Shown here: positions 42,265-51,438 of the stretch, one piece after another | Numbering within the stretch: the first letter of the stretch is position 1 | Layout of the letters: each line of letters starts with the position of its first letter | Source: Streptomyces sp. DH-12 | GTDB taxonomy: Bacteria > Actinomycetota > Actinomycetes > Streptomycetales > Streptomycetaceae | Direction: 5' to 3' | Assembly (NCBI RefSeq): GCF_002899455.1 | Contig: NZ_PPFB01000001.1 | Coordinates: forward strand, 5,245,001 to 5,309,000 | Length of the DNA stretch: 64,000 nucleotides | Translations under genes and position numbers: made by a program | Notes under the pieces: generated by a model | Seen by the model: the letters and a program-made list of their open reading frames with translations, nothing else | What the model was told of the DNA's origin: nothing | The model's database searches: none

Positions 42265-42885
42265 GTGGACGCCATGACGGTGACGGAGACCACGGACACC
42301 AGGACCGGCACCTGCGCCGGACCCCCGCGAGGCGGCCGGCGGCCGGACGGCAAGGACAAGTACACGATCAGCGAGGTGGCCGCCCTCACCGGGCTGACCG
42401 CGCACACCCTGCGCTGGTACGAGCGCATCGGCCTCATGCCGCACGTCGACCGTTCCCACACCGGGCAGCGGCGCTACACCGACCGCGACCTCGACTGGCT
42501 CGCCCTGGTCGGCAAGCTCCGCCTGACCGGCATGCCGGTCGCCGACATGGTGCGCTACGCCGAACTGGTCCGGGCCGGCGACCACACGTACGCCGAGCGC
42601 TTCGAACTGCTCGAGGCGACCCGCGAGGACGTGCTGGCCCGCATCGCCGAGCTCCAGGGCACCCTGGCCGTCCTGGACCGCAAGATCAGCTTCTACGCGG
42701 ACGCCGGGCGCGCCCCGGCCCCTGAGGGGCCCGAGGACCGCGCACCCGGTGACGACGACGCCGGGGGGCGCGGGGAACCGCGCGGCCGGCCACGGCGGAC
42801 CCGCCCCCGGGGGACGGGTCAGAGCTCCGCCAGCAATTCCGCCTTCTTCGAGGAGAACTCCTCGTCCGTCACCAGCCCCGCCTGA
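42265..42885 (+). CDS. MerR-family regulator with an unusual read-through C-terminus
   Basis: 206 residues if started at GTG 42265 (AAGGA six bases upstream); an ATG at 42274 is also possible. The DNA-binding part is YTISEVAALTGLTAHTLRWY followed by ERIGLMPHVDR, then a helix pair DLDWLALVGKLRLTGMPVAD and a coiled-coil dimer helix to about residue 150. No Cys metal site, so metal sensing is unlikely. After residue 155 the sequence becomes Gly/Arg/Pro-rich, passes through a dispersed repeat (42765-42784) and ends inside the antisense of the next gene, overlapping it by 67 bp. The original stop was probably lost. Confidence 0.85.
   Translation: MDAMTVTETTDTRTGTCAGPPRGGRRPDGKDKYTISEVAALTGLTAHTLRWYERIGLMPHVDRSHTGQRRYTDRDLDWLALVGKLRLTGMPVADMVRYAELVRAGDHTYAERFELLEATREDVLARIAELQGTLAVLDRKISFYADAGRAPAPEGPEDRAPGDDDAGGRGEPRGRPRRTRPRGTGQSSASNSAFFEENSSSVTSPA
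42765..42784 (+). repeat. Dispersed Streptomyces-type repeat, copy 2
   Basis: GGGGCGCGGGGAACCGCGCG is identical to the first 20 bases of the element at 26650. It sits in the frame of the MerR gene where the conserved part of the protein ends, suggesting that it or its surroundings replaced the normal gene end. Confidence 0.75.
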
Positions 42886-43694
42886 TGCAGTTCCCCGAGA
42901 TGCCGGATCCGCTCGGCGATGTCCGCGGGATCCCGCCGAGCGGCGGTCGCCCCACCCGCGACCGCTGCCGGCGACGACATCGCCGGCACCGCCGCACCGT
43001 TCCGCGCCGCGGCCAGCACAGCCGCCGCGAACGGCAGTGACTCGTGCACGGGCCCGTACCCGAGCCCGAACACCACCGCGGCGGGGTCCTGGTCGGCCTG
43101 CGCCGGAGCCGGCACCGTCGTGTCCCGGCGCAGCAGCCGCAGATGGCCCTCGAACACCTCGGGCGAACGCCACTCCACCCCGCTCAGCTCGGAGACGGGA
43201 AAATGCTGGTCGCCGGCCTTCCACTTCGCTGAGGACGCCCCGGTCCAGAACCAGCGGAACGCTACCGACGTGCCGTCGAACGTCGCCTTGCCGTCGTACG
43301 CCTTGAACTGCAGCGGCGGCTCGGGCGCGGCCACCAGGTGGCGTTCGGCCGGGCCCGACTCGGTGAGCCGGTCGCGCAGTTCGTCGGCGTAGTACTCGGC
43401 GAGCGTCTCCCGCTCGGCGGGCAGCACCAGCCGGTAGGGGTCGCTGCTCTCCTTCAGCTGCCCGGCGGCCGCCTCCATCAGCGGGTCGGCTCCCGGCCGT
43501 GGTTCCAGCCGCAGGACCACGGTCCCGCGCTTCCCGGGCGTGAGGGTCACGCCCTCGACCGCCTCCAGCGGCACGCGCCGTTCACCGAGCGCCTGGAATA
43601 GCTTAGGTGTTCGAATCCCTCGTACGTAACGGATGAGCACGGAGTCGGACTCGAACTCCCAGGCGGCATGAAATCCGGCCAGTACGTCACCCAT
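42819..43694 (-). CDS. DUF4429/SHOCT-domain protein
   Basis: 291 residues. Two DUF4429-like halves (about 1-120 and 130-210) contain VLIRYVRGIRTPKLFQALGE and a PH-like strand pattern such as VSELSGVEWRSPEVFEGHLR. The last 40 residues are a SHOCT helix pair (ERIRHLGELHQAGLVTDEEF), a short domain often linked to oligomerisation. Cytosolic; the family has no known function. The start at 43694 is chosen because the family begins MGDVLAGFHAAWEFE; an ATG three codons earlier is possible. Convergent overlap with merR. Confidence 0.83.
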   Translation of the reverse strand: MGDVLAGFHAAWEFESDSVLIRYVRGIRTPKLFQALGERRVPLEAVEGVTLTPGKRGTVVLRLEPRPGADPLMEAAAGQLKESSDPYRLVLPAERETLAEYYADELRDRLTESGPAERHLVAAPEPPLQFKAYDGKATFDGTSVAFRWFWTGASSAKWKAGDQHFPVSELSGVEWRSPEVFEGHLRLLRRDTTVPAPAQADQDPAAVVFGLGYGPVHESLPFAAAVLAAARNGAAVPAMSSPAAVAGGATAARRDPADIAERIRHLGELHQAGLVTDEEFSSKKAELLAEL

Positions 43695-43761
43695 GCGGCT
43701 CATCGTATGCGGCACGAGCCTCCCCGTCCCCTCCCCCGCGTACACCGCAGTATCCCCGCCT

Positions 43762-44979
43762 CTACGCGCGTCCGGTAGGGGTCGTACCGGACAAACCCGC
43801 CAGGCACGCCCCGTCCCCGTGCGCGCACGACACCGCCGTGTATGCGCCAACCCCGATGCCCGCGAAGTTCCGCAGGCTGTCCGTCCCGGGCACGAAGTAC
43901 CCGGCGTGCCCCTCGGCGTCACGGGCCGACAGCACCCGCGCGCCGAACCCGTCGGCCACCGGGTCGGCCCCGTGGCCCAGTCCGCCGAGCTCCAGGTAGG
44001 GCACGTCCTGGATCCAGTCGTCGGCGTCCCGCATCGCCCACACCCGGGCGGTGGTGCGCAGCTGGGAGGCGTTCTCCACCCGCATCCCCGGGCTGCCGGC
44101 CACGGCGATGTCGGACACCCGCTCCGGCAGCCCGCGCGCGGCCAGTCCGCAGACCACCGAGCCGTAGCTGTGGCAGAACAGCGAGACCGGGGCCAGGCCG
44201 GGCAGCCCCCGCACCATCGCGTCCAGCCGGCCCGCGCCCTCCTCCGCGCGCATCGCCGTGGCCGCGTCCATGCCGAGTCCGCTGGGCGTGGTGTAGTCGG
44301 CCCAGGCGATCACGGCCGTGCGGGTCGCGGGATCGGCGTCCCGCTGGGCCTCGTACAGCGACCTGGCCATCCCCGCGGGCGCGGAGTGCCTGCCGCGGGA
44401 ACGCTGGAAGGTGAGCAGGTCGGTGTCGACGCCGGGGACGACCACCGACACCCGCTCGGCCCGGCCCAGGTCGCCGAAGACCTCGGCGACCCGCCCGGAA
44501 CCCGCCGGGTCGAAGGCGAGGATGTGCCGGCCCGGCCGCATCAGCGCCTCGATCCGGTCCGTCCTGCGGGCCGCCTGCTGCCGGCCCGCGGGCGTGAGCC
44601 GGCTGTCGTGCAGTCGTCCCAGCTCCACCGCGCGCGCCTCGGCCAGCGCGATCCGGTTGGCGCGGTAGCGCAGTTCGACCGGCGCGCCGTTCATGTTGCC
44701 GACGGCGAGCGGATAGCGCTCGGCGAGCCGCAGCCGCTGCGCGTCGGTGAGCGAGGCGAAGAACCGGGCCAGCCGCGTGGGCGCCGACTGCGGGTCGGGC
44801 AGCCGCCTTCCGGCCACCCGGCCGTCCTCCCACGCGGCGAGCGACGCCTGCAGGGGAGCGGGGTGGCGCTGGTGGCGTCGTGCCGTCCAGCCGGTGGTCG
44901 CCAGCATCACGAAGACCACGGCGAGCGCCAGCAGCGCCCGCCAGACGTTCAGCTGAGGGGTGGTGTCGAAGGAAGTCAC
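43762..44979 (-). CDS. Membrane-anchored alpha/beta hydrolase (DUF1023-like)
   Basis: 405 residues. One N-terminal membrane helix (about 12-28), then a region with helices up to about 170. The alpha/beta hydrolase core follows: VSVVVPGVDTDLL, the nucleophile Ser in VSLFCHSYGSVVCGL, and a terminal EGHAGYFVPGTDSLRNFAGI with the likely catalytic His. This is the pattern of the actinobacterial alpha/beta hydrolase family once called DUF1023. It should act outside the membrane, on an ester or peptide substrate that is unknown. There is no close partner; the next gene is divergent beyond a 460-bp gap. Confidence 0.85.
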   Translation of the reverse strand: MTSFDTTPQLNVWRALLALAVVFVMLATTGWTARRHQRHPAPLQASLAAWEDGRVAGRRLPDPQSAPTRLARFFASLTDAQRLRLAERYPLAVGNMNGAPVELRYRANRIALAEARAVELGRLHDSRLTPAGRQQAARRTDRIEALMRPGRHILAFDPAGSGRVAEVFGDLGRAERVSVVVPGVDTDLLTFQRSRGRHSAPAGMARSLYEAQRDADPATRTAVIAWADYTTPSGLGMDAATAMRAEEGAGRLDAMVRGLPGLAPVSLFCHSYGSVVCGLAARGLPERVSDIAVAGSPGMRVENASQLRTTARVWAMRDADDWIQDVPYLELGGLGHGADPVADGFGARVLSARDAEGHAGYFVPGTDSLRNFAGIGVGAYTAVSCAHGDGACLAGLSGTTPTGRA

Positions 44980-45441
44980 TGGAAGGACACATTAGGAGAA
45001 CGGGGGTGTCTCGCGGGAGTCCAGTGACCGGGATCACGTTTCGCTGTGCCGATCCAGGGATGGGTCCGTATGCCGGTGCGCGGCGAGGGCCGGGCCCGCC
45101 GCGTCGCCGCCGACGTCGCCGCGGTCGCCGTCCTCGCCGCGCTGCTCACCGAGCGCGGCGAGGACACGGAGGCGCGCGCGGCCGCATCCGGCGGTTCTCT
45201 GACGGGCCGTCGGGCCGGATTTCGCTCATCAGGGTGAACCGGTGCGGTGATCCCTCCCCTCCGGACCGCGCCCAGGTCACAGTGGGTCACGTCCTGCGCA
45301 GGGCATGGGGGAGGACCGGCTGCGGCGCGCTGCTGGAGGGGGGCGGCGCGCAGGCAGCGGTCACCCGCCGTACGCACGGGGGGAATTCGTCACGAGAGCG
45401 GGGGTACCCGCCATGTCAACCAACCCATCAGGGAGTTGATG
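44980..45441. other. Intergenic region, nothing recognised
   Basis: 462 bp between divergent genes (alpha/beta hydrolase and DUF4190). Short frames exist (for example 45070-45237 on the plus strand), but none has a ribosome site or familiar protein. The last 30 bp carry the GGGAG ribosome site for the DUF4190 gene. Promoters for both directions must be here, but no consensus element is clear. Confidence 0.4.
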
Positions 45442-45747
45442 ATGGCGAGCTTCGGACACGGAACGCGCAGGCACCCCCGCACCAGTGGCCGGACGTGGTC
45501 ACGGTCCGGGCCGGATCGCGCGACGCTCGGGATCGTCGGAGCCATCTGCGCCGTCGCCGGTTTCTTCGTCCTGGGCATCATTCTCGGCCCGGTGGCGATG
45601 GTGTGCGGCTGGCTGGCGATGGGCCGCAGCTGGGCGGGCTCCCGCTCGGTGCCGGCCCTGATCGCCCTGGTCCTCGGCGCCATCGACACGCTCCTGGCCG
45701 TGATCTGGCTGGCCGGGGCGGGCGGCATCGGTTCCGGCATGCTCTGA
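45442..45747 (+). CDS. DUF4190 small membrane protein
   Basis: 101 residues from the second of two adjacent ATGs (45439 and 45442); the second gives a six-base spacer from GGGAG. After a basic N-terminus of about 27 residues there are two membrane helices (LGIVGAICAVAGFFVLGIIL and ALIALVLGAIDTLLAVIWLA) with a short loop ending GRSWAGSRS. This is the DUF4190 layout, function unknown. It ends in the very strong terminator at 45763-45799. Confidence 0.8.
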   Translation: MASFGHGTRRHPRTSGRTWSRSGPDRATLGIVGAICAVAGFFVLGIILGPVAMVCGWLAMGRSWAGSRSVPALIALVLGAIDTLLAVIWLAGAGGIGSGML

Positions 45748-45762
45748 CACCCGGGCACCACA

Positions 45763-45799
45763 CGGCTGAGCCCCCGGCGAGGCGCCGGGGGCTCAGCCG
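45763..45799. terminator. Bidirectional terminator between DUF4190 and aceE
   Basis: CGGCTGAGCCCCCGGCG at 45763-45779 pairs perfectly over 17 bp with 45783-45799, leaving a three-base loop. It is between convergent genes, 15 bp from one stop and 10 bp from the other. Confidence 0.9.
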
Positions 45800-45808
45800 T
45801 TCCCGTGC

Positions 45809-48556
45809 TTACGCGTCGCCGCCCGCCGTGCCCGGGTCCGCGGCCGTCACGTCCAGCAGCTGGTACCGGTCGAGCGCCTGCTTCAGCACCGAGCGGTCCA
45901 GATGGCCCTCACGCGCCAGCTCCGTCAGCACCGCCAGCACGATCGACTGCGCGTCGATGTGGAAGAACCTCCGTGCCGCCCCGCGCGTGTCCGCGAAGCC
46001 GAACCCGTCCGCGCCCAGCGACTGGTACGTCCCCGGAACCCAGCGCGCGATCTGGTCCGGCACCGACCGCATCCAGTCCGACACCGCCACCACCGGCCCC
46101 CGCGCCGAGGCCAGCTTGCGCGTCACGTACGGGGTGCGCTGCTCCTCCTCCGGGTGCAGCAGGTTGTGCCGCTCGCACTCCACCGCCTCGCGCCGCAGCT
46201 CGTTCCAGGAGGTCGCCGACCAGACGTCCGCCTTGACGTCCCACTCCTCCGCGAGGATCTTCTGCGCCTCGATCGCCCACGGCAGCGCGACCCCGGACGC
46301 CAGGATCTGCGCCGGGTACGAGCCGCCCCGGCCCTCGCTGAAGCGGTACAGGCCCTTGACGATGCCCTCGACGTCCACGTTCTCCGGCTCCGCCGGGTGC
46401 TGGATGGGCTCGTTGTAGACCGTCAGGTAGTAGAAGACGTCCTCGCCGTGCGGGTGTTCCTCGGACGAGCCGTACATCCGGCGCAGCCCGTCCCGCACGA
46501 TGTGCGCGATCTCGTAGCCGAACGCCGGGTCGTACGCGACGCACGCCGGGTTGGTCGAGGCGAGCAGCTGCGAGTGCCCGTCCGCGTGCTGGAGGCCCTC
46601 GCCGGTCAGCGTGGTCCGCCCCGCGGTCGCGCCGAGGACGAAGCCGCGCGCCAGCTGGTCGGCCATCTGCCAGAACTGGTCGCCGGTGCGCTGGAACCCG
46701 AACATCGAGTAGAAGACGTACACCGGGATGAGCGGCTCGCCGTGCGTGGCGTACGCCGAGCCCGCCGCGATCAGCGAGGCCGTGCAGCCCGCCTCGGAGA
46801 TGCCGTCGTGCAGCATCTGCCCCTGCGGGGACTCCTTGTAGGCGAGCAGCAGTTCCCGGTCCACCGCCTCGTACTGCTGGCCCAGCGGGTTGTAGATCTT
46901 CGCGCTCGGGAAGAACGAGTCCATGCCGAACGTGCGGTACTCGTCCGGCGCGATCAGCACGAAACGGCGGCCGATCTCCTTGTCCCGCATGAGGTCCTTG
47001 AGGAGCCGCACGAAGGCCATGGTCGTCGCGATGGACTGCTGGCCCGAGCCCTTCTTCACGCTCGCGTACGCCTTGTCGTCCGGGAGCGCCAGCGGCTTGC
47101 TGCGCACCACCCGGGTCGGCACGTACCCGCCGAGGGACCGGCGGCGGTCGTGCATGTACTGCATCTCCTCCGTGTCCGGTCCCGGGTGGTAGTAGGGCGG
47201 CAGCCCGGACTCCAGGTCCTTGTCGGGGATCGGCAGGTGCAGCCGGTCGCGGAAGTGCTTCAGGTCGTCGACCGTCAGCTTCTTCATCTGGTGCGTGGCG
47301 TTGCGGCCCTCGAAGTTCGGGCCGAGCGTCCAGCCCTTGATCGTCTTCGCCAGGATCACCGTCGGCTGGCCCTTGTGCTCCAGGGCCGCCTTGTACGCCG
47401 CGTAGATCTTGCGGTGGTCGTGACCGCCGCGCCCCAGGTGCAGGATCTGGTCGTCGGTCATGCCCTCGACCATCGCGCGCAGCCGGTGGTCGTCGCCGAA
47501 GAAGTGCTCGCGGATGTACGCCCCGGACTCGGTGGCGTACGTCTGGAACTGGCCGTCCGGTGTGGTGTTCATCTTGTTCACCAGCACGCCGTCGCGGTCC
47601 TGGGCCAGCAGCGGGTCCCAGGTGCGGTCCCAGATCAGCTTGATCACGTTCCAGCCGGCCCCGCGGAAGACCGACTCCAGCTCCTGGATGATCTTCCCGT
47701 TGCCGCGCACCGGGCCGTCCAGCCGCTGCAGGTTGCAGTTGACGACGAAGGTGAGGTTGTCCAGGCCCTCCCGCGCGGCGATGCTCAGCTGGCCCAGCGA
47801 CTCCGGCTCGTCCATCTCGCCGTCGCCGAGGAACGCCCACACGTGCGACTTCGAGGTGTCCGCGATGCCGCGCGCGTGCATGTAGCGGTTCATCCGCGCC
47901 TGGTAGATGGCGCCGATCGGGCCGAGGCCCATCGACACCGTCGGGAACTCCCAGAAGTCCGGCATCGACCGCGGATGCGGGTACGACGACAGCGCGTACG
48001 GCGCCTTCGACTTCTCCTGGCGGAACCCGTCCAGGTGCCGCTCGCTCAGCCGGTCCAGCAGGTACGCGCGGGCGTAGATGCCCGGCGAGGCGTGTCCCTG
48101 GAAGAAGACCTGGTCACCGCCGTCGCCCTCGTCCTTGCCGCGGAAGAAGTGGTTGAAGCCCACGTCGTACAGCGACGCGGAGGACGCGAACGTGGCGATG
48201 TGGCCGCCGACCCCGATGCCCGGGCGCTGGGCGCGCGAGACCATCACGGCCGCGTTCCAGCGGGTCGCGTTCAAGATCTTGCGTTCGATCTCCTCGTTGC
48301 CCGGGAAGAACGGCTCGGCCCGGGTGGGGATCGTGTTGACGTAGTCCGTGCTGCGCATCTCGGGCACGGCCACGCGCCGGGCGCGGGCACGCTCGATCAG
48401 CCGCAGCATCAGATAACGGGCCCGCTCCCGGCCGCGCTCGTCGACCGCGGCGTCGAGGGAGTCGAGCCACTCCTGGGTTTCCTCGGGGTCGAAGTCAGGA
48501 ACCTGACTCGGAAGGCCGCCAATGATGATCGGGCTGCGATCGGATGCGGAAGCCAC
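45809..48556 (-). CDS. aceE: Pyruvate dehydrogenase E1 component, homodimeric type
   Basis: 915 residues from a GTG with AAGGAA upstream; E. coli AceE has 887. The ThDP motif is GDGEMDEPESLGQ (from residue 244) ending in VVNCNLQRLDGPV. Other family marks are GVGGHIATFASSASLYDVGF and HDHRKIYAAY, and the transketolase-like domain has GEGLQHADGHS. It decarboxylates pyruvate and passes the acetyl group to the lipoyl E2. Genes for E2 and E3 are not in the window, which is usual in Streptomyces. Gene stands alone, convergent to DUF4190. Confidence 0.95.
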   Translation of the reverse strand: MASASDRSPIIIGGLPSQVPDFDPEETQEWLDSLDAAVDERGRERARYLMLRLIERARARRVAVPEMRSTDYVNTIPTRAEPFFPGNEEIERKILNATRWNAAVMVSRAQRPGIGVGGHIATFASSASLYDVGFNHFFRGKDEGDGGDQVFFQGHASPGIYARAYLLDRLSERHLDGFRQEKSKAPYALSSYPHPRSMPDFWEFPTVSMGLGPIGAIYQARMNRYMHARGIADTSKSHVWAFLGDGEMDEPESLGQLSIAAREGLDNLTFVVNCNLQRLDGPVRGNGKIIQELESVFRGAGWNVIKLIWDRTWDPLLAQDRDGVLVNKMNTTPDGQFQTYATESGAYIREHFFGDDHRLRAMVEGMTDDQILHLGRGGHDHRKIYAAYKAALEHKGQPTVILAKTIKGWTLGPNFEGRNATHQMKKLTVDDLKHFRDRLHLPIPDKDLESGLPPYYHPGPDTEEMQYMHDRRRSLGGYVPTRVVRSKPLALPDDKAYASVKKGSGQQSIATTMAFVRLLKDLMRDKEIGRRFVLIAPDEYRTFGMDSFFPSAKIYNPLGQQYEAVDRELLLAYKESPQGQMLHDGISEAGCTASLIAAGSAYATHGEPLIPVYVFYSMFGFQRTGDQFWQMADQLARGFVLGATAGRTTLTGEGLQHADGHSQLLASTNPACVAYDPAFGYEIAHIVRDGLRRMYGSSEEHPHGEDVFYYLTVYNEPIQHPAEPENVDVEGIVKGLYRFSEGRGGSYPAQILASGVALPWAIEAQKILAEEWDVKADVWSATSWNELRREAVECERHNLLHPEEEQRTPYVTRKLASARGPVVAVSDWMRSVPDQIARWVPGTYQSLGADGFGFADTRGAARRFFHIDAQSIVLAVLTELAREGHLDRSVLKQALDRYQLLDVTAADPGTAGGDA

Positions 48557-48959
48557 GCTGTTCCTTACCTGTCAGAGGGCCGGAGATGGGCCGCCGTCTC
48601 GCTCGTCACGGCCCGGTGTGCGCCGCTCCCATGCTCCACCCGGCGGCCGCGGACGTCATCTCTACCGAGAGGTAATCCCACGCCGGGGCCGGTACGGTGA
48701 CGCAAGGGGCGAGTACATGCGAGTCTCGTACCCACAGACGGTTCCCAAACGCCCAAACAGGGCACAAAGGTGTGGTGTCCATCACTGTCGACGAGGGCGG
48801 TGTGCCTGAAGTTGCGGTGACCCGGCCAGGATCGTCACCGTTTCGGCGGTCCGCACGGCCGGGTACTTGCGCGATCCGTCCCGCCCGTGTGGACTACGGC
48901 CAATGCTTCGCGCACGCGCGTGGCTGAGTTATTCCCAAGACATGATCAGGAGGCAACCC
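48557..48959. other. Divergent control region between aceE and the DUF3052 gene
   Basis: 403 bp, no gene seen. It is richer in A/T than the coding parts around 48720-48780 (AAACGCCCAAACAGGGCACA). A CGGTGAC-N12-GTCACCG inverted repeat is at 48815-48840, upstream of the DUF3052 gene. The AGGAGG site of that gene is at the right end. Confidence 0.45.
48815..48840. promoter_or_regulatory. CGGTGAC-N12-GTCACCG inverted repeat
   Basis: A perfect 7-bp inverted repeat with half-sites about two helix turns apart, 120 bp upstream of the DUF3052 start. It could be a regulator site; a chance GC-rich match is possible. Confidence 0.3.
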
Positions 48960-49397
48960 GTGAGCGCGACCGCGGACCACGCGGAGGAGCGGACGAACCC
49001 TGCCGCCAGGCTGGGGTTCCAGCCCGGGCAGGTGGTCCAGGAGATCGGCTACGACGACGACGTCGACCAGGAGCTCCGCGAGGCTATCGAGGGCGTCATC
49101 GAGAGCGACCTTGTCGACGAGGACTACGACGACGTGGCCGACGCCGTTGTGCTGTGGTTCCGTGACGACGACGGCGACCTGACGGATGCGCTGGTGGATG
49201 CCACCACGTACATCGAAGAGGGCGGCGCGATCCTGCTGCTCACGCCGAAGACCGGCCGGGACGGCTACGTCGAGCCGAGTGACATCTCGGAGGCCGCCGC
49301 CACGGCCGGCCTGACGGCGTCCAAGAGCGTCAGCGTGGGCAAGGACTGGAGCGGCAGCCGACTGGCGACCCCGAAGGCCGCCAAGTCGAAGCGGTGA
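48960..49397 (+). CDS. DUF3052 protein
   Basis: 145 residues from the GTG at 48960, with AGGAGG seven bases upstream; an ATG at 48942 would place that site within the gene. The protein is acidic: RLGFQPGQVVQEIGYDDDVD, a Glu/Asp-rich middle, and ILLLTPKTGRDGYVEPSDIS, with a basic Lys-rich end. This is the DUF3052 family, conserved in actinobacteria, function unknown; length and motifs fit well. It is cytosolic and lies 118 bp before the peroxiredoxin gene on the same strand. Confidence 0.87.
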   Translation: MSATADHAEERTNPAARLGFQPGQVVQEIGYDDDVDQELREAIEGVIESDLVDEDYDDVADAVVLWFRDDDGDLTDALVDATTYIEEGGAILLLTPKTGRDGYVEPSDISEAAATAGLTASKSVSVGKDWSGSRLATPKAAKSKR

Positions 49398-49515
49398 CCC
49401 ACCCCCGGACGGGCCGGCGACGACGTGCGTGGCACGCGTCGGCCCGTTCGCGGGGCCCTCGTCCGGCCTGCGTAGGGTGGTCGCACGGCACCACCCCGGA
49501 GCGACGAGGACGACG

Positions 49516-49974
49516 ATGACGATCCCGGTCGGCGAGCAGGCCCCCGACTTCGAACTCAAGGACAATCACGGCGCCCCGGTGCGTCTGTCCGACTTCCGCG
49601 GGCAGAAGAACGTCGTGCTGCTCTTCTACCCGTTCGCCTTCACCGGTGTCTGCACCGGCGAGCTGAGCGAGATCCGCGATCGGCTGGAGCAGTTCGCCGA
49701 GCGCGACGCCGAGGTGCTCGCCGTCTCCAACGACTCCGTCCACACCCTCAGGGTCTTCGGCGAGCAGGAGAACCTGCCCTTTCCGCTGCTCAGCGACTTC
49801 TGGCCGCACGGCGACGTCTCGCGCGCCTACGGCGTCTTCGACGGGGACAAGGGCTGCGCGGTCCGGGGCACTTTCGTGATCGACAAGCAGGGCGTGGTGC
49901 GCCGCACCGTGACCAGCGGGATGACGGACGCCCGTGACCCCGGCGAGTACCTCGCGGCGCTCGACACCCTGTGA
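49516..49974 (+). CDS. AhpE-type peroxiredoxin
   Basis: 152 residues from the ATG at 49516, with GAGGA upstream. The thioredoxin fold starts VGEQAPDFELKDNHG and the peroxidatic Cys46 lies in FAFTGVCTGELSEIRDR, as in mycobacterial AhpE (Cys45). No resolving Cys is in the usual 2-Cys position. It reduces hydrogen peroxide, organic peroxides or peroxynitrite in the cytosol, probably with mycothiol or mycoredoxin as the reductant in actinobacteria. It is directly upstream of the Ter genes, with 113 bp between, on the same strand. Confidence 0.93.
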   Translation: MTIPVGEQAPDFELKDNHGAPVRLSDFRGQKNVVLLFYPFAFTGVCTGELSEIRDRLEQFAERDAEVLAVSNDSVHTLRVFGEQENLPFPLLSDFWPHGDVSRAYGVFDGDKGCAVRGTFVIDKQGVVRRTVTSGMTDARDPGEYLAALDTL

Positions 49975-50087
49975 ACGTCCGTCCCCAGGGCCTGCGGGCC
50001 CGGGGAACCCGTCACTAGGATCGATTCGTTGATCCGACATCCATGCACAACGGGGCATCCCGCCCCCGGGACACCAAGGGAGGACTC

Positions 50088-50663
50088 GTGGGAGTCAGCC
50101 TCAGCAAGGGCGGCAACGTATCGCTGAGCAAGGAGGCGCCGGGCCTGACCGCGGTCATCGTCGGACTGGGGTGGGACGTCCGCACCACGACCGGCACCGA
50201 CTTCGACCTGGACGCCAGTGCCCTGCTGCTGAACAGCTCGGGCAAGGTCGCCAGCGACCAGCACTTCATCTTCTTCAACAACCTCAAGAGCCCCGACGGG
50301 TCCGTCGAGCACACCGGTGACAACCTCACCGGCGAGGGCGAGGGCGACGACGAGCAGATCAAGGTCAACCTGGCCACCGTCCCGGCCGACGTGGAGAAGA
50401 TCGTCTTCCCGGTCTCGATCTACGACGCCGAGAACCGCCAGCAGTCCTTCGGCCAGGTGCGCAACGCGTTCATCCGCGTCGTCAACCAGGCCGGCGGCGC
50501 CGAGATCGCCCGCTACGACCTGTCGGAGGACGCCTCGACCGAGACCGCCATGGTCTTCGGCGAGCTGTACCGCCACGGCGCGGAGTGGAAGTTCCGCGCC
50601 ATCGGCCAGGGCTACGCCTCCGGCCTGCGCGGCATCGCGCAGGACTTCGGCGTGAACGTCTGA
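50088..50663 (+). CDS. terD: TerD-family stress protein, copy 1
   Basis: 191 residues from a GTG with GGGAGG upstream. It starts GVSLSKGGNVSLSKEAPGLT. The calcium-binding acids are in DFDLDASALLL and NLTGEGEGDDE, and the end YASGLRGIAQDFGVNV is typical. TerD domains bind two calcium ions and belong to a stress system linked to tellurite, phage and DNA-damage tolerance; the molecular role is open. It is 151 bp upstream of a close paralogue and begins the terD-terD-terC run. Confidence 0.95.
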   Translation: MGVSLSKGGNVSLSKEAPGLTAVIVGLGWDVRTTTGTDFDLDASALLLNSSGKVASDQHFIFFNNLKSPDGSVEHTGDNLTGEGEGDDEQIKVNLATVPADVEKIVFPVSIYDAENRQQSFGQVRNAFIRVVNQAGGAEIARYDLSEDASTETAMVFGELYRHGAEWKFRAIGQGYASGLRGIAQDFGVNV

Positions 50664-50814
50664 GACGGGCACGTCCCGGGTACGCGCCCGGGCGGGCCGT
50701 CCCGTACGGCCATCGCCCGGGCGCCGCGCGCTGCGTGCGCGCGGCGCGCGGGGACGCCCCCGCGCGGGGGAGCGCAGGACCACCTGGAAAGACACTCGGA
50801 GGGGGACCAGCATC

Positions 50815-51390
50815 ATGGGCGTCACGCTCGCCAAAGGGGGGAACGTCTCCCTGTCCAAGGCCGCACCCGACCTCACGCAGGTGATGGTCGGGCTCGGCTG
50901 GGACGCGCGCTCCACCACGGGCGCCGACTTCGACCTCGACGCCAGTGCGCTGATGTGCAGCGGCGGCCGCGTCATGGGGGACGAGTGGTTCGTCTTCTAC
51001 AACCAGCTCACGAGCCCGGACGGCTCGGTGGAGCACACCGGCGACAACCTGACCGGCGAGGGCGAGGGCGACGACGAGTCCCTGCTGGTGGACCTCTCCA
51101 AGGTGCCGCCGCAGTGCGACAAGATCGTCTTTCCGGTGTCCATCCACATGGCGGACGAGCGCGGCCAGACCTTCGGCCAGGTCAGCAACGCCTTCATCCG
51201 CGTGGTGAACCAGGCGGACGGCCAGGAGCTCGCCCGGTACGACCTCAGCGAGGACGCCTCCACGGAGACGGCGATGATCTTCGGTGAGCTGTACCGCTAC
51301 CAGGGCGAGTGGAAGTTCCGTGCGGTAGGGCAGGGGTACGCGTCGGGTCTGCGCGGTATCGCTCTAGACTTCGGGGTCAATGTTTCGTAA
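50815..51390 (+). CDS. terD: TerD-family stress protein, copy 2
   Basis: 191 residues, the same length as its upstream neighbour and alike throughout: GVTLAKGGNVSLSKAAPDLT, DFDLDASALMCSGG, NLTGEGEGDDESLL and the same YASGLRGIALDFGVNV end. One difference is the pair of Cys (CSGG, PPQCDK). It is probably a tandem duplicate; two diverged copies may form mixed assemblies. It is 48 bp ahead of the terC-type gene, so it is in the same transcript. Confidence 0.95.
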   Translation: MGVTLAKGGNVSLSKAAPDLTQVMVGLGWDARSTTGADFDLDASALMCSGGRVMGDEWFVFYNQLTSPDGSVEHTGDNLTGEGEGDDESLLVDLSKVPPQCDKIVFPVSIHMADERGQTFGQVSNAFIRVVNQADGQELARYDLSEDASTETAMIFGELYRYQGEWKFRAVGQGYASGLRGIALDFGVNVS

Positions 51391-51438
51391 AGCCGCCACG
51401 GCGGCGGGGGACACCCGTTCACACACATGGGGTAGCCA

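Noticed and set aside
45007..45377. Short frames on both strands in the gap before the DUF4190 gene
   Set aside because: Overlapping frames of equal quality, none with a start site or known domain.
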